Numbered from the stretch's first letter, positions 26,278 through 35,470 are shown. The stretch: DNA of 64,000 nucleotides from Caryophanales bacterium (GCA_902363455.1 CABJAC010000006.1:36618-100617), one strand, 5' to 3'. The notes: generated by a model not told the origin, from the letters alone. Made by a program: numbers and translations.

Positions 26278-27130
26278 AGATTTCAGAAACGATGTGAAAC
26301 CCAACTGGTGTCCGGGCTGCGGTGACTTTTCGATTCAAGCGGCCATTCAACGGGCGGTCGCAAACGTCGGACTGGAGCCGGAAGAACTCGCTTTGATTTC
26401 CGGTATCGGCTGTTCGGGACGGATTTCCGGCTACATCAACACCTATGGCTTCCACGGGGTCCATGGTCGCTCGTTACCGATTGCCCAAGGCGTCAAGATG
26501 GCGAACCGGGAATTGACGGTCATCGCTTCCGGAGGAGACGGTGACGGGTTTGCGATCGGGATGGGACATACGATCCACGCCTTCAAACGGAATGTCGACA
26601 TGACGTATATCGTCATGGACAATCAGATTTACGGTTTGACGAAGGGACAGACGTCACCGACGTCGGCGCTTGGATTCAAGACGAAATCAACACCAAAAGG
26701 ATCCATCGAAAAAAGTGTCTCGCCGGTGGAACTGGCTTTGACGGCAGGCGCGACGTTTGTCGCCCAAAGTTTTTCGAATGATTTAAAAGGATTGACGAGT
26801 CTGATCGAACAGGCGACACAACATAAAGGATTTGCCTTCATCAATGTTTTCAGTCCTTGTGTCACGTTTAACAAAGTCAACACGTACGACTGGTTCAAGC
26901 AGAACTTGACGAAACTGGACGATCTTGAAAACTATGATGCGACTGATTTAGACGTTGCCAAACGAGTGGTCCATGAACATAACGGGCTCGTCATGGGCTT
27001 GATTTATCAAGACGATTCGCGTCCGGATTATCAGTCTCAAATTGACGGATATGCCGAAAACGGACTGACTTTTGCCGATCTCGACATGAATGAAGAAACA
27101 TTTGATAAACTTGCTGCTGAATTCATGTAA
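26264..27130 (+). CDS. korB: 2-oxoacid:ferredoxin oxidoreductase, beta subunit
   Basis: The 288-residue thiamine-diphosphate-binding subunit has NWCPGCGDFSIQAAI, carrying Fe-S ligand Cys, CSGRISGYINTYGFHG, and the ThDP/Mg motif GGDGDGFAIGMGHTIH followed by MDNQIYGLTKGQTSPTS. No ferredoxin domain is fused and no delta subunit lies next to it, so this is the two-subunit type with an external ferredoxin. ATG 26264 lies within the end of korA behind GGAGGGG. The pair sits between spoVS and tdh. Confidence 0.93.
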   Translation: MATFKDFRNDVKPNWCPGCGDFSIQAAIQRAVANVGLEPEELALISGIGCSGRISGYINTYGFHGVHGRSLPIAQGVKMANRELTVIASGGDGDGFAIGMGHTIHAFKRNVDMTYIVMDNQIYGLTKGQTSPTSALGFKTKSTPKGSIEKSVSPVELALTAGATFVAQSFSNDLKGLTSLIEQATQHKGFAFINVFSPCVTFNKVNTYDWFKQNLTKLDDLENYDATDLDVAKRVVHEHNGLVMGLIYQDDSRPDYQSQIDGYAENGLTFADLDMNEETFDKLAAEFM

Positions 27131-27228
27131 ACTAGAGTAGAATGATTGTTTGATGATTTGGGGATGCTCAACACTTGGTCATTACCGATTAGAGAAATAG
27201 GTGAGACCCATGAAGGAGTCGGGGAGAC

Positions 27229-28317
27229 ATGACAAAATTAGTGACAGCTGTAGAGGATACGACAAAAGTAAAGACGATGCGGGCGCTCGTCAAGGAAGAA
27301 CGTGGATTTGGTGCGGTCTTAAAAGAAGTAGCCGTTCCAACACCGAATCGGGGCGAAGTGTTGATTCGTGTCGAGGCGACATCGATTTGCGGGACAGACG
27401 TCCATATTTATGAATGGGATGCCTGGGCGGCGTCACGCGTCAATCCACCGTATGTTTTTGGTCATGAGTTTTCAGGAGAAGTCGTCGAACTGGGTGAAGG
27501 GACAAAACGTCTGAAACTCGGCGACCGGGTCTCGGCGGAAACACATATCGTTTGTCACCAATGTAAACAATGTCTGCGGGGACAATATCATATCTGTAAA
27601 AACACAAAAATCATCGGCGTCGATACGCAAGGCTGTTTCGCCGAGTATGTCGTCATGCCGGAAGAAAACCTCTGGGTCAATCCGGAAGATATGCCGGCCG
27701 GCATCGCGTCGATTCAAGAGCCGATGGGCAATGCCGTTCATACGGTCCTTGCCAGTGACGTCAGTGCCAAGACGGTGGCCATCGTCGGTTGCGGTCCAAT
27801 CGGATTGATGGCCGTATCCGTCGCGAAAGCGGCAGGGGCGGCAGAAGTCGTGGCGATTGATGTCAATCCATACCGGCTCGAACTCGCGAAGACGATGGGC
27901 GCGGATGTCGTCATCGACTCCCGTCATGAAGATGTTCTTGAACGCGTCCGGATGATGACTGACGGTGACGGCATTGATGTCGTCTGCGAAATGAGCGGTC
28001 ATCCGGTCGCCATCAGTCAAGCATTTGAGATGGTGACGGCAGGCGGGGATGTCAATATCTTGAGTCTGCCGGTCAAACCGGTCGAAATCGATTTGACGAA
28101 CCATGTCGTCTTTAAAGGAGTCCGCGTTCAGGGGATTACCGGACGGAAGATGTATGAGACATGGAGTCAAGTGTCCGCTTTCTTGTCGAGCGGAAAAGTT
28201 GATGTGAAGCCGTTGATCACGCACACGTTGCCACTTGAACGGTTTGAAGAAGGATTCGAATTGATGCGACAAGGGAAATGTGGAAAGGTCGTACTACAAC
28301 CAAGGGGGACGAATTGA
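27229..28317 (+). CDS. tdh: L-threonine 3-dehydrogenase
   Basis: The 362-residue zinc-dependent medium-chain dehydrogenase oxidises threonine to 2-amino-3-oxobutyrate with NAD+. Catalytic zinc ligands are in SICGTDVHIYEWD and GHEFSGEV, the structural zinc Cys cluster is CHQCKQCLRGQYHIC, and the NAD fold has IVGCGPIGLMA. The usual start MRALVKEE is at residue 17; the extra 16 residues result from ATG 27229, which has GGGGAGAC upstream, whereas the inner ATG 27277 has no ribosome site. It overlaps kbl by one base; together they convert threonine to glycine. Confidence 0.94.
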   Translation: MTKLVTAVEDTTKVKTMRALVKEERGFGAVLKEVAVPTPNRGEVLIRVEATSICGTDVHIYEWDAWAASRVNPPYVFGHEFSGEVVELGEGTKRLKLGDRVSAETHIVCHQCKQCLRGQYHICKNTKIIGVDTQGCFAEYVVMPEENLWVNPEDMPAGIASIQEPMGNAVHTVLASDVSAKTVAIVGCGPIGLMAVSVAKAAGAAEVVAIDVNPYRLELAKTMGADVVIDSRHEDVLERVRMMTDGDGIDVVCEMSGHPVAISQAFEMVTAGGDVNILSLPVKPVEIDLTNHVVFKGVRVQGITGRKMYETWSQVSAFLSSGKVDVKPLITHTLPLERFEEGFELMRQGKCGKVVLQPRGTN

Positions 28318-29489
28318 TGGGTTTTGAGCATTTACGGACAGAATTGGAAGAGATGAAACAAGCGGGGACGTTCCGCGAACTCGTGGCGCTTGAAAGTGCC
28401 CAGCACAACCGGGTGACGGTTGACGGAAAAGAATTGATTCAATTATCGTCGAACAACTATCTTGGACTCGCAGCGCACCCGCGTCTCGCGAAACGGGCAG
28501 CCGACGCAGCACTAGAATTTGGTGCCGGAACTGGTTCGGTCCGGACAATTGCCGGAACACTCGAGATGCACCAAGCCTTTGAGCGGGAACTGGCGACGTT
28601 TAAGCATACGGAAGCCGCACTTGTCTTCCAGTCGGGCTTCGCAACGAACCTCGGCGTACTATCCGCTTTACTCGGACCGGAAGACGTCGTCATTTCCGAT
28701 GCGCTGAATCATGCCTCCATCATCGACGGGATTCGTCTGACGAAAGCCAAACGTCGTATCTACAACCACGTGGATCTTGCGGACTTGGAAGCTGCCTTGC
28801 AAGAAACACAGGACGCGCGGACACGTCTCGTCGTAACGGACGGCGTCTTCTCGATGGACGGAAACATTGCACCGCTTCCGGAAATCGTTGAATTGGCTGA
28901 AAAATACGATGCCCTCGTCATGGTCGATGATGCCCATGCGTCAGGTGTACTCGGAAAAAGCGGCCGCGGAACCGTCAATCATTTTGGACTCGATGGACGG
29001 GTCGCGTTGCAAGTCGGGACGTTATCAAAAGCGATTGGTGTCCTCGGCGGGTATGTCGCGTGTGAACAACACGTCAAAGACTATCTGATCCATAAAGGTC
29101 GTCCATTCTTATTCTCGACGTCGCATCCGCCGGCAGTCGTCGAAGCGAACCGGGAAGCACTCCGCGTCATGGAAGAAGAAGGGGAACTGTTTGACCGCCT
29201 GTGGGAAAACACGGAGTTCTTCAAACACGGATTACGGGAACTCGGTTTTGATATCGGCACGTCAACGACACCGATCACACCTGTCATCGTCGGCGACGAA
29301 GCGTTATGCCATCAGCTGTCAGACCGTCTGCGTCAACACGGTGTCTTTGCACAAGGCATTGCCTTCCCGACTGTTGCAAAAGGCAAAGCACGTGTCCGGA
29401 CCATCGTCACAGCGGAACATACACGAGAAGACTTGGAGCAAGCGCTCGAAGCGTTTAAACAAGTGGGTCAAGAATTAAAATTGATTTAA
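28317..29489 (+). CDS. kbl: Glycine C-acetyltransferase (2-amino-3-ketobutyrate CoA ligase)
   Basis: The 390-residue fold-type I PLP enzyme cleaves 2-amino-3-oxobutyrate with CoA to glycine and acetyl-CoA. Motifs are SSNNYLGLAAHP, TGSVRTIAGT, VMVDDAHASGVLG and TLSKAIGVLGGYV with the PLP Lys about 238. It starts at ATG 28317, sharing one base with the tdh stop, with AAGGGGGA upstream. It is coupled to tdh, as in Bacillus. A strong terminator follows, marking the border with the accessory block. Confidence 0.94.
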   Translation: MGFEHLRTELEEMKQAGTFRELVALESAQHNRVTVDGKELIQLSSNNYLGLAAHPRLAKRAADAALEFGAGTGSVRTIAGTLEMHQAFERELATFKHTEAALVFQSGFATNLGVLSALLGPEDVVISDALNHASIIDGIRLTKAKRRIYNHVDLADLEAALQETQDARTRLVVTDGVFSMDGNIAPLPEIVELAEKYDALVMVDDAHASGVLGKSGRGTVNHFGLDGRVALQVGTLSKAIGVLGGYVACEQHVKDYLIHKGRPFLFSTSHPPAVVEANREALRVMEEEGELFDRLWENTEFFKHGLRELGFDIGTSTTPITPVIVGDEALCHQLSDRLRQHGVFAQGIAFPTVAKGKARVRTIVTAEHTREDLEQALEAFKQVGQELKLI

Positions 29490-29508
29490 CCAAAAGGTAC
29501 GAAACGAT

Positions 29509-29547
29509 AAAAGGGACGGCACATCTTCCGATGCGCCGTCCCTTTTT
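29509..29547. terminator. Bidirectional terminator between kbl and the siderophore operon
   Basis: AAAGGGACGGCACATC pairs with GATGCGCCGTCCCTTT around TTCC, with A and T runs on both sides, so it can serve both converging units. Confidence 0.92.
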
Positions 29548-29572
29548 AATGTTCTTCACTCATGGCGTTCGA

Positions 29573-30325
29573 TTAATAAACAGCAATCGGTCCATAGGGT
29601 CCGTCGATGATTTCGAGCGGGGTCTCGAAGATATCCGAAAGCGTTTCGGCGACCATGATTTCTTTGACCGTACCAAAGGCAGCGATTTGTCCATGCTTCA
29701 TGGCACAAATATGATCTGCATATTTCGCTGCGAAATTGATGTCGTGTAAAACGGTAATGATGGTTCGTCCGAGCTCATCCGCGACATGCCGAAGATAGCC
29801 CATCATTTGGACAGAACGGGCGATATCGAGATTGTTGAGCGGTTCATCGAGCAACACGTAGTCCGTCTCCTGACACAAGACCATGGCCACATAAGCCCGT
29901 TGGCGTTGTCCGCCTGACAGTTCGTCGAGATAACGGTTCTCAAGCGGTGTCAGGTCAAGGAAGTCGATATATTTTGACGTGATGGCTTCGTCTTCCGAAG
30001 TCATTCGTCCTCGCGAGTAGGGGAAACGACCGAATCCGACCAATTGGCGAACCGTCAGCCGGGTCACAAAGTGATTTTCTTGGCGAAGAATCGTAATGAT
30101 TTTTGCCAAATCTTTTGACTTTGTACTCGATACATCGAGTCCAGCGACCTGAATCTGTCCTTCGTCGAGGTGTAACAGACGACCGATCATCATCAGAGTC
30201 GTCGATTTACCCGCTCCATTCGGACCAATCAGCGCCGTCAGACCTGCTTTCGGGATTTCAAGCTCAAGCGGACCGATTTGGACATGATCGGTATACGATT
30301 TTTTGACTTGCGTGAGTTTAATCAT
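29573..30325 (-). CDS. Iron-siderophore ABC transporter, ATP-binding protein
   Basis: The 250-residue ATPase of a FecCD-type importer, close to B. subtilis YclP/Vibrio FatE type, has Walker A GPNGAGKSTT, Q-loop in ILRQENHF, signature LSGGQRQRA, Walker B YVLLDEP and switch His in TVLHDINFA. It energises uptake through the two permeases encoded just upstream and overlaps the second permease gene by four bases. Last gene of a four-gene minus-strand operon; expected to be iron-repressed with the rest. Confidence 0.93.
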   Translation of the reverse strand: MIKLTQVKKSYTDHVQIGPLELEIPKAGLTALIGPNGAGKSTTLMMIGRLLHLDEGQIQVAGLDVSSTKSKDLAKIITILRQENHFVTRLTVRQLVGFGRFPYSRGRMTSEDEAITSKYIDFLDLTPLENRYLDELSGGQRQRAYVAMVLCQETDYVLLDEPLNNLDIARSVQMMGYLRHVADELGRTIITVLHDINFAAKYADHICAMKHGQIAAFGTVKEIMVAETLSDIFETPLEIIDGPYGPIAVY

Positions 30326-31389
30326 AAGGACCTCTTTCGTAATAACACCGTTAAGAAAATCAGACCGCCAAACAGTTCGATGATGACGGAAACGACGCTC
30401 GGTGCATTGAAAATATGATACATGAAGAAATAGGCACTCGTCAGAACGAGAAAACCAATCGAAAATGCCATCGGCAACACGTACTTATGGTCATACGTGG
30501 AAGCGGCCTGATAACTGAGCGTGGCGACCAAAAAACCGAAAAATGTCAGTGGTCCAATCAGTGCCGTCGACATAGACATGAGCAGAGAAATGAGAACCAG
30601 TATATAGATGACGCTTCTACGGTGATTGATGCCGAACGACGTCGCGACGTCTTTTCCGAGGGCGATGACATTGAGTCGATTCGCCGACAGGAACAACAAG
30701 ACACTGACGACGATGACGACCGGAATCACGATTGGAAAGTAGGCAGCATCGGCATTCGTGACCGAACCAAACAGTCGTGCCTGAAGAATATCGAACTCAG
30801 ACGGGTCGAGCATCCGTCTCATGAAGCTTGAAAGAGAATTCAGACCGGTGCCGAGGATGATACCGACGAGCAACATGAGCTGTAAATCGGCATATTTTCC
30901 GGATAACAACCACCCGTACAACAGCAGGCTCATCACAAGCATAAGACCGACTTGCGTCAAAAATGCGCCGGTCCCTGAGAAACCAATCAGTGCCCCCGCA
31001 CCGAAGAAAAAGATCATCGATGTTTGAATCGTTGAGTACAGCGCATCGAATCCAAGCAGGGACGGTGTGATAATCCTGTTACTCGTGACGGAATGAAAGG
31101 CAACGGTGGCAAGGCTTTGGCAGAGTGCGGCGATCGCCATTGTCACGATAGCCGTGATCCGGCGTTCGACGACCGGCCAAAAGGAAGATGACTGAAACGG
31201 CACCGGATTGTTGTAGACGAGGAGACCAAATGAACAGAACAGTCCACCCAGGAGAAAAAGACAAAGCAAGATCCAGTAACGCCGTTCGAGTTGCTTAGAT
31301 TGGAAGGCCGAAGTGTCCCGATCACGTGTATGAGACGTCGTCAGTTCAGGTGTATAGGTTTTAGATGTTGGATCCATGAGGGAACTCAT
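30322..31389 (-). CDS. Iron-siderophore ABC transporter permease (FecCD family, second)
   Basis: The 355-residue FecCD/BtuC-type permease resembles YclO. A hydrophilic N-terminal stretch of about 35 residues (extra, rich in Thr/Arg/Ser) comes before the first helix; multiple membrane helices follow, with the conserved coupling region ALGKDVATSFGINHRRSVIYILVL and GPLTFFGFLVATLSY. It overlaps both neighbours by four bases. The long N-terminus is unusual, and an internal start cannot be excluded, but the overlap with the upstream gene favours this one. Confidence 0.9.
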   Translation of the reverse strand: MSSLMDPTSKTYTPELTTSHTRDRDTSAFQSKQLERRYWILLCLFLLGGLFCSFGLLVYNNPVPFQSSSFWPVVERRITAIVTMAIAALCQSLATVAFHSVTSNRIITPSLLGFDALYSTIQTSMIFFFGAGALIGFSGTGAFLTQVGLMLVMSLLLYGWLLSGKYADLQLMLLVGIILGTGLNSLSSFMRRMLDPSEFDILQARLFGSVTNADAAYFPIVIPVVIVVSVLLFLSANRLNVIALGKDVATSFGINHRRSVIYILVLISLLMSMSTALIGPLTFFGFLVATLSYQAASTYDHKYVLPMAFSIGFLVLTSAYFFMYHIFNAPSVVSVIIELFGGLIFLTVLLRKRSL

Positions 31390-32405
31390 CGCACGCCTCC
31401 TTTTCTTCGTTGTCGTAATAAAATGATGATGAAGACAGCCGCACCAACCGTGCCGAGAATAAGTGAAACGGGTAATTCGAACGGTTGGATGATCGTCCGT
31501 GATATCAAATCACTGACGAGGATCGTTCCCATCCCGATGACACATACCCACGGCAAGTTACTTCGGAGATCATCGCCGCGAATCATGGAGACGAGATTAG
31601 GCACAATCAGACCAAGAAACGGTAAATTTCCGATCACCGTTGCGACGATTCCGACTGACAAGGCAATTAATCCGGTAGCAATCATCATGAGACGGTTGTA
31701 ATTGATGCCGAGGCTCGTGGCGATATCTTCTCCGAGACCGACTACGGTCAACCGGTTGGCCAGAAAGAAGATGCAAATGGTGACACCGATGATAATCCAT
31801 AAGTATTCGTAACGACCGACTTGAATCGACGCAAATGAGCCCACAAACCATCCTTCAAGTGCTTGACTTGCCCGGAAAAACAATCCGAGAAATGTCGAGA
31901 TGGCAGAAATGACAGCACCGAGCATAAGACCGATGATCGGAACAATCAGTGAAGAGCGTAATTTAACCGATCGCAAGAACCAAAAGAACACCATCGTTCC
32001 GATGAACGCAAAGATGATGGCACCGGTCATGCGCATCATGAGCGTGGGAGCGGGCACCAGCAGATAAACGGTCAAAAGACCAAGTCCTGCCCATTCGATG
32101 GTGCCTGTTGTCGTCGGTTCCACGAGACGGTTTTGTGTAATGAGTTGCATGACGAGCCCGGCCATCGACATGGCTGCACCTGTCAGCATGAGCGCTAAGG
32201 TTCTCGGAACCCGTGTAATCCAAAACATATCAAAATCATTTGTCTGTCTGCCTAGTTCGTACACGCCGGTAAATAAAGAGGTGACAGCAAGGAGGAAAAT
32301 GATCAGCAACGCTATGATAAACGACGGGGTCCAAACGGCAGAAAAGGAAGGTCGAGCGTTCGGCTCAACTCTTCCATTTACTTGTTGGGGCTGCCTCTGT
32401 TCCAT
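31386..32405 (-). CDS. Iron-siderophore ABC transporter permease (FecCD family, first)
   Basis: The 339-residue permease resembles YclN, with TRVPRTLALMLTGAAMSMAG early on, GLGEDIATSLGINYNRLMMIA as the ATPase-coupling loop, and GNLPFLGLIVPNLVS. It forms the membrane channel with the downstream permease. Its start directly abuts the stop of the binding-protein gene, with no spacing, so translation is coupled. In B. subtilis the permease-permease-ATPase-binding protein order differs: there the binding protein is last; here it is first. Confidence 0.92.
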   Translation of the reverse strand: MEQRQPQQVNGRVEPNARPSFSAVWTPSFIIALLIIFLLAVTSLFTGVYELGRQTNDFDMFWITRVPRTLALMLTGAAMSMAGLVMQLITQNRLVEPTTTGTIEWAGLGLLTVYLLVPAPTLMMRMTGAIIFAFIGTMVFFWFLRSVKLRSSLIVPIIGLMLGAVISAISTFLGLFFRASQALEGWFVGSFASIQVGRYEYLWIIIGVTICIFFLANRLTVVGLGEDIATSLGINYNRLMMIATGLIALSVGIVATVIGNLPFLGLIVPNLVSMIRGDDLRSNLPWVCVIGMGTILVSDLISRTIIQPFELPVSLILGTVGAAVFIIILLRQRRKGGVR

Positions 32406-33404
32406 TTACTTCACGAGCGCTTCCGACACACTTTGGAAAAACTCCGAATAGGTCTGGATCGATTCATTTAAATACATGTCTTTTGGCGTATAGACGATAT
32501 GATCTTGTTTGACTGCCGTCGTTTTTTGAAGTGCGGGTGCTTGATCAATGACATCTTCCGCCGGAACCGCACCTTCCGCGTCACCAAGCGGCGCATCCCG
32601 GTCTAACACGAACAACCAGTCCGGATTACTTTGCGCAATGGCTTCAACGGAAACTTCATCTCCTTGATCGTTCCCTGACTTCTTGTTGACCTCGAGAGCC
32701 GGTTTCCACCCGAATATGTCATACATCGGTCCGAACACGCGGCCGCTCATCGGGGCTGAGAAACCGATATCTCCTCCTGAGACGATGACCGACATGATGC
32801 TGTCGTTTCCATTATATGATTTTTTGACGTCTGCAATCGACTGTTCGAATGTCGTGACGAGTTGTTGTGCTTCTTGTTCTTTGGCAAAGATTTGACCAAG
32901 CGTTTGTGTCGTATCTTCAAGTCCCTTGACTAACAGTTCACCTGGAGTACCGGAATCCTCAGGCAGCTCGACATCCAGATCGATGACAGCTGCTTGCGGC
33001 ACTAGCTTCTTGATATCGTCATAGTAATCAGCAAAACGTTGACCGACGATGACGACATCCGGATCAACACCAGCGATGGCTTCCAAATTGGGTTCGAAAT
33101 GCATCCCGACGTCGACGATGTCTTTGTCTTTGGCATACGGGGATTCAGCCGGTAACAAGCCGACAGGAGCAGCCGCGAGCTCGACATCCCATGCGGCGAG
33201 CGTCTCAAACGTTCGGTTATCGAGGGCGACCACTTTCTCTGGATTGACAGGTACTTTGATCGTACCGTGCGCATCCGTGATTTCTACCATTTTAGATGTT
33301 TTTGTTTCTCCGTCCGCTGTCGTGTTGGCTTCGTTTGCCGTTCCACATGCCGCGAGTAAAACGGCAAGCGAACTCATCATAACGGATGTCTTTAATGTTC
33401 CCAC
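32406..33404 (-). CDS. Siderophore-binding lipoprotein (FatB/YclQ-like)
   Basis: The 332-residue substrate-binding protein has a lipoprotein signal peptide with lipobox LAAC (Cys20), then the FepB/BtuF fold: ITDAHGTIKVPVNPEKVVALD, DPDVVIVGQRFADYYDDI and a final KQDHIVYTPKDMYL. Resemblance to FatB/YclQ suggests a petrobactin or catecholate/carboxylate ligand, but the ligand is inferred. Translation starts at GTG 33404 with AAGGAG (33415-33420) about 10 bases upstream. A perfect Fur box and a promoter lie before it. Confidence 0.92.
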   Translation of the reverse strand: MGTLKTSVMMSSLAVLLAACGTANEANTTADGETKTSKMVEITDAHGTIKVPVNPEKVVALDNRTFETLAAWDVELAAAPVGLLPAESPYAKDKDIVDVGMHFEPNLEAIAGVDPDVVIVGQRFADYYDDIKKLVPQAAVIDLDVELPEDSGTPGELLVKGLEDTTQTLGQIFAKEQEAQQLVTTFEQSIADVKKSYNGNDSIMSVIVSGGDIGFSAPMSGRVFGPMYDIFGWKPALEVNKKSGNDQGDEVSVEAIAQSNPDWLFVLDRDAPLGDAEGAVPAEDVIDQAPALQKTTAVKQDHIVYTPKDMYLNESIQTYSEFFQSVSEALVK

Positions 33405-33492
33405 TATTCTTCATCTCCTTTTTTTTGCTGACAATCCCTCATCTCAATTCATCTGTTGCTGTATGTAGTCTGAATCCGAGTACAGGTATTAT

Positions 33493-33507
33493 TGATAATG
33501 ATTATCA
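33493..33507 (-). promoter_or_regulatory. Fur box of the siderophore operon
   Basis: TGATAATGATTATCA is a perfect 7-1-7 inverted repeat, the Bacillus Fur box. It lies between promoter and start of the siderophore-binding protein gene, so iron repression of the operon is expected. Confidence 0.92.
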
Positions 33508-33525
33508 TTGTCATCTTCAAGGGAA

Positions 33526-33554
33526 ATAATAGCAAACACCATTCGAATATGCAA
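33526..33554 (-). promoter_or_regulatory. Promoter of the siderophore operon
   Basis: On the minus strand, TTGCAT (33549-33554) and TATTAT (33526-33531) are 17 bases apart. The Fur box lies about 20 bases downstream of the -10, covering the transcript start region. Confidence 0.65.
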
Positions 33555-33683
33555 CGACAATTTTATTTTTACGAAGATCCACTTTTTTTATTTCTATAAA
33601 CTATATAAAAATAAAAAAGACTGGTTAGTGATTAGTTGTAGTGACTTGATAAGGGCGTTAATAAAGGAAAATTGCTTTCAAAT

Positions 33684-33718
33684 TAAAAATGATTTGATTT
33701 ACTAAAAAATCATTTTTA
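33684..33718. repeat. Perfect 12-bp inverted repeat in AT-rich spacer
   Basis: TAAAAATGATTT and AAATCATTTTTA are separated by 11 bases. Both flanks are A/T runs, so it could terminate transcription in either direction. Confidence 0.7.
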
Positions 33719-33750
33719 GGGGAATAAGCAAACTTTTACATTTTCTTAGA

Positions 33751-33784
33751 CAATTTGATTAGCCGGCGTAATCAATTGTAAGAT
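33751..33784 (+). promoter_or_regulatory. Promoter with palindrome upstream of the LppM/hydrolase gene
   Basis: TTGATT (33755-33760) and TAAGAT (33779-33784) are 18 bases apart. CAATTTGATTA and TAATCAATTG (33751-33778) form an inverted repeat with a single bulged T that spans the -35 and spacer, as a repressor operator would. Confidence 0.5.
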
Positions 33785-33832
33785 AGGGAAAAGATGACAA
33801 GAACAAGACAGAGAGAAAGGACGTGTGACGGT

Positions 33833-35470
33833 TTGATCAGGATGAGAAAAAAACTAATTGTACTGTCGTTCGTCTTAATGGCAATGGTGCTTGGGGGATG
33901 TATCCGAATCCAATACGATGCGACCGTCCATACGGATCAAAGCGTGACCTTAAAAACGACGTATGCGGCAAAAGAACATCCCGTGGCGCGGTTACTTAAC
34001 TTAAATCCGGATTGGAAGACGTACGTCAAGCAGGCAGAACAGAATGGTTACGCCGCCGAGACGTTCCAGACGGACGATGATTACGAAGGCATCAAGATGG
34101 AAAAGAAATTTGCCAAGTTCGAGGATTTAGCGACCATCAAAGACGAATGGAAAACTGGGATCGGTGGAATTTTGATTCCACCGGATACGACATATGAGGT
34201 CAAGACGGAAAAAGGATTTTGGTTTAATACGTATCGTTTGGATACAAACATTGATTTGAGTATCGACCGTCTGAATATCAAAGGGTATCAACCGACCGGT
34301 CAAGTGAAGAAGTTAGCCGACCGGTATATTCGTCAGGCAGATATCGAAATCAATTTACATGGTCCAGAAGTGATTGGTCTGCAAAATGGCGAAAAAATTG
34401 ACTGGGCCAATCATAATAATGTCTCATGGAAATTGTACGGGACAAAAGCCAATCAACTGCAACTGATCGCCTATGTTCCGAATCCGACCGGTTGGATCAT
34501 TACCGGTGTTGTTTTATTGATTGGTCTCGGGTTGTTAATTTTCTGGATTGTGCATCATGTTCGGAAATTACGACGGAAACAGTTTAAGACGATTGGTCTT
34601 TCACTGGTCATTTGTCTCATCGTCGGCGGTGCAGCGTGGTTGATTTTTGCGGATGAGACGTCCAGTGCGCCACCACCGACCAAACAGATTGTGACGAAAC
34701 AGGTTGGAGAAATTACACCGACCTTCATGGTACACGGGCTGTTCGGGACGGAACGGACGTTTTTGCCGATGATCAAAAATTTCACCGACAAGAAATTGGC
34801 AGATGACGGGGGACGGTGTGATGTCTCACGAAACGGAAAAGTCGCATGCAGCGTCAACCCTTCGACGACCGGGTATCCACTTGTACGAATTGTGTTTGAA
34901 GACGATGAAGCGAGTCTCGTCAATCAGCAGAAATGGCTCAATGCCGCTATCGAACAATATGACCGGCAACAACAGGCGACGTTTACCGACATTCAGCTGG
35001 TCGGGCACAGCATGGGGGGAGTCGACGTCGTCGCCTACACGTTAAAAGAAGACATTCCGTACAACGTCCGAAAACTTGTGACGCTTGATGCACCGATCAG
35101 CGGATCGGATTATGCGACACTCGGCTTGACTCTCGCGCCGTTCGGAACGAATACGAACAGTCCGGCAATTCAGGATTTGGCGGAAAATTCGGCGGCAATG
35201 AAAAATTTGAAGGACCGGCTCGAGACCTGGCCGCGTGACGTCCTTGTATATTCATTCGGGGCAAAAGGCGGCGATTTCAACCTGATTCCGCTGAAAAGTT
35301 CGTTTGCGCTTGAGGCCTATACGGATAACATCGAGACGAAATCTTACAAATACGATCACTTTACGATTCACCGTCGGGAGAAGGTCTTCCGTGAAGTCCG
35401 TAATTTTTTGTTTAAAGAAAACTTAATCCCGGAAAAAGAAAATCTGGACACGGAGGAGGAGTCTTCATGA
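33833..35470 (+). CDS. LppM-like lipoprotein fused to alpha/beta hydrolase (DUF915-type)
   Basis: The product (about 545 residues) has a lipoprotein-type signal MRKKLIVLSFVLMAMVLGGC, then an LppM/DUF3153-like extracytoplasmic domain (to about 215), a membrane helix (about 221-243), a short basic loop, a second helix (about 256-275), and a C-terminal alpha/beta hydrolase domain with TPTFMVHGLFGTERTF (oxyanion region), nucleophile elbow GHSMGG (Ser about 393), Asp in LVTLDAPISG and a late His in YDHFTIHR. By topology both the N-terminal domain and hydrolase lie outside. TTG 33833 or ATG 33842 may start it. It overlaps the FAD enzyme by four bases. Substrate unknown; a lipid or ester is inferred. 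Confidence 0.8.
   Translation: MIRMRKKLIVLSFVLMAMVLGGCIRIQYDATVHTDQSVTLKTTYAAKEHPVARLLNLNPDWKTYVKQAEQNGYAAETFQTDDDYEGIKMEKKFAKFEDLATIKDEWKTGIGGILIPPDTTYEVKTEKGFWFNTYRLDTNIDLSIDRLNIKGYQPTGQVKKLADRYIRQADIEINLHGPEVIGLQNGEKIDWANHNNVSWKLYGTKANQLQLIAYVPNPTGWIITGVVLLIGLGLLIFWIVHHVRKLRRKQFKTIGLSLVICLIVGGAAWLIFADETSSAPPPTKQIVTKQVGEITPTFMVHGLFGTERTFLPMIKNFTDKKLADDGGRCDVSRNGKVACSVNPSTTGYPLVRIVFEDDEASLVNQQKWLNAAIEQYDRQQQATFTDIQLVGHSMGGVDVVAYTLKEDIPYNVRKLVTLDAPISGSDYATLGLTLAPFGTNTNSPAIQDLAENSAAMKNLKDRLETWPRDVLVYSFGAKGGDFNLIPLKSSFALEAYTDNIETKSYKYDHFTIHRREKVFREVRNFLFKENLIPEKENLDTEEESS

Larger units (their letters stand above)
33405..33832. other. Intergenic region between the divergent siderophore and hydrolase genes
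   Basis: No gene is seen here. It holds, left to right, the minus-strand ribosome site, Fur box and promoter; an AT-rich stretch (about 33560-33740) clearly poorer in G+C than the surroundings; a perfect 12-base-pair hairpin (33684-33718); and a palindrome overlapping the promoter of the plus-strand gene. A small RNA in the AT-rich part is possible but unsupported. Confidence 0.7.

Noticed and set aside
27472..28272. Long minus-strand reading frame (266 codons) opposite tdh
   Set aside because: It mirrors the conserved tdh coding sequence and has no start signals.
30322..33404. Calling the importer a petrobactin transporter by name
   Set aside because: Similarity to YclNOPQ/FatBCDE types is general; the ligand cannot be read from sequence.
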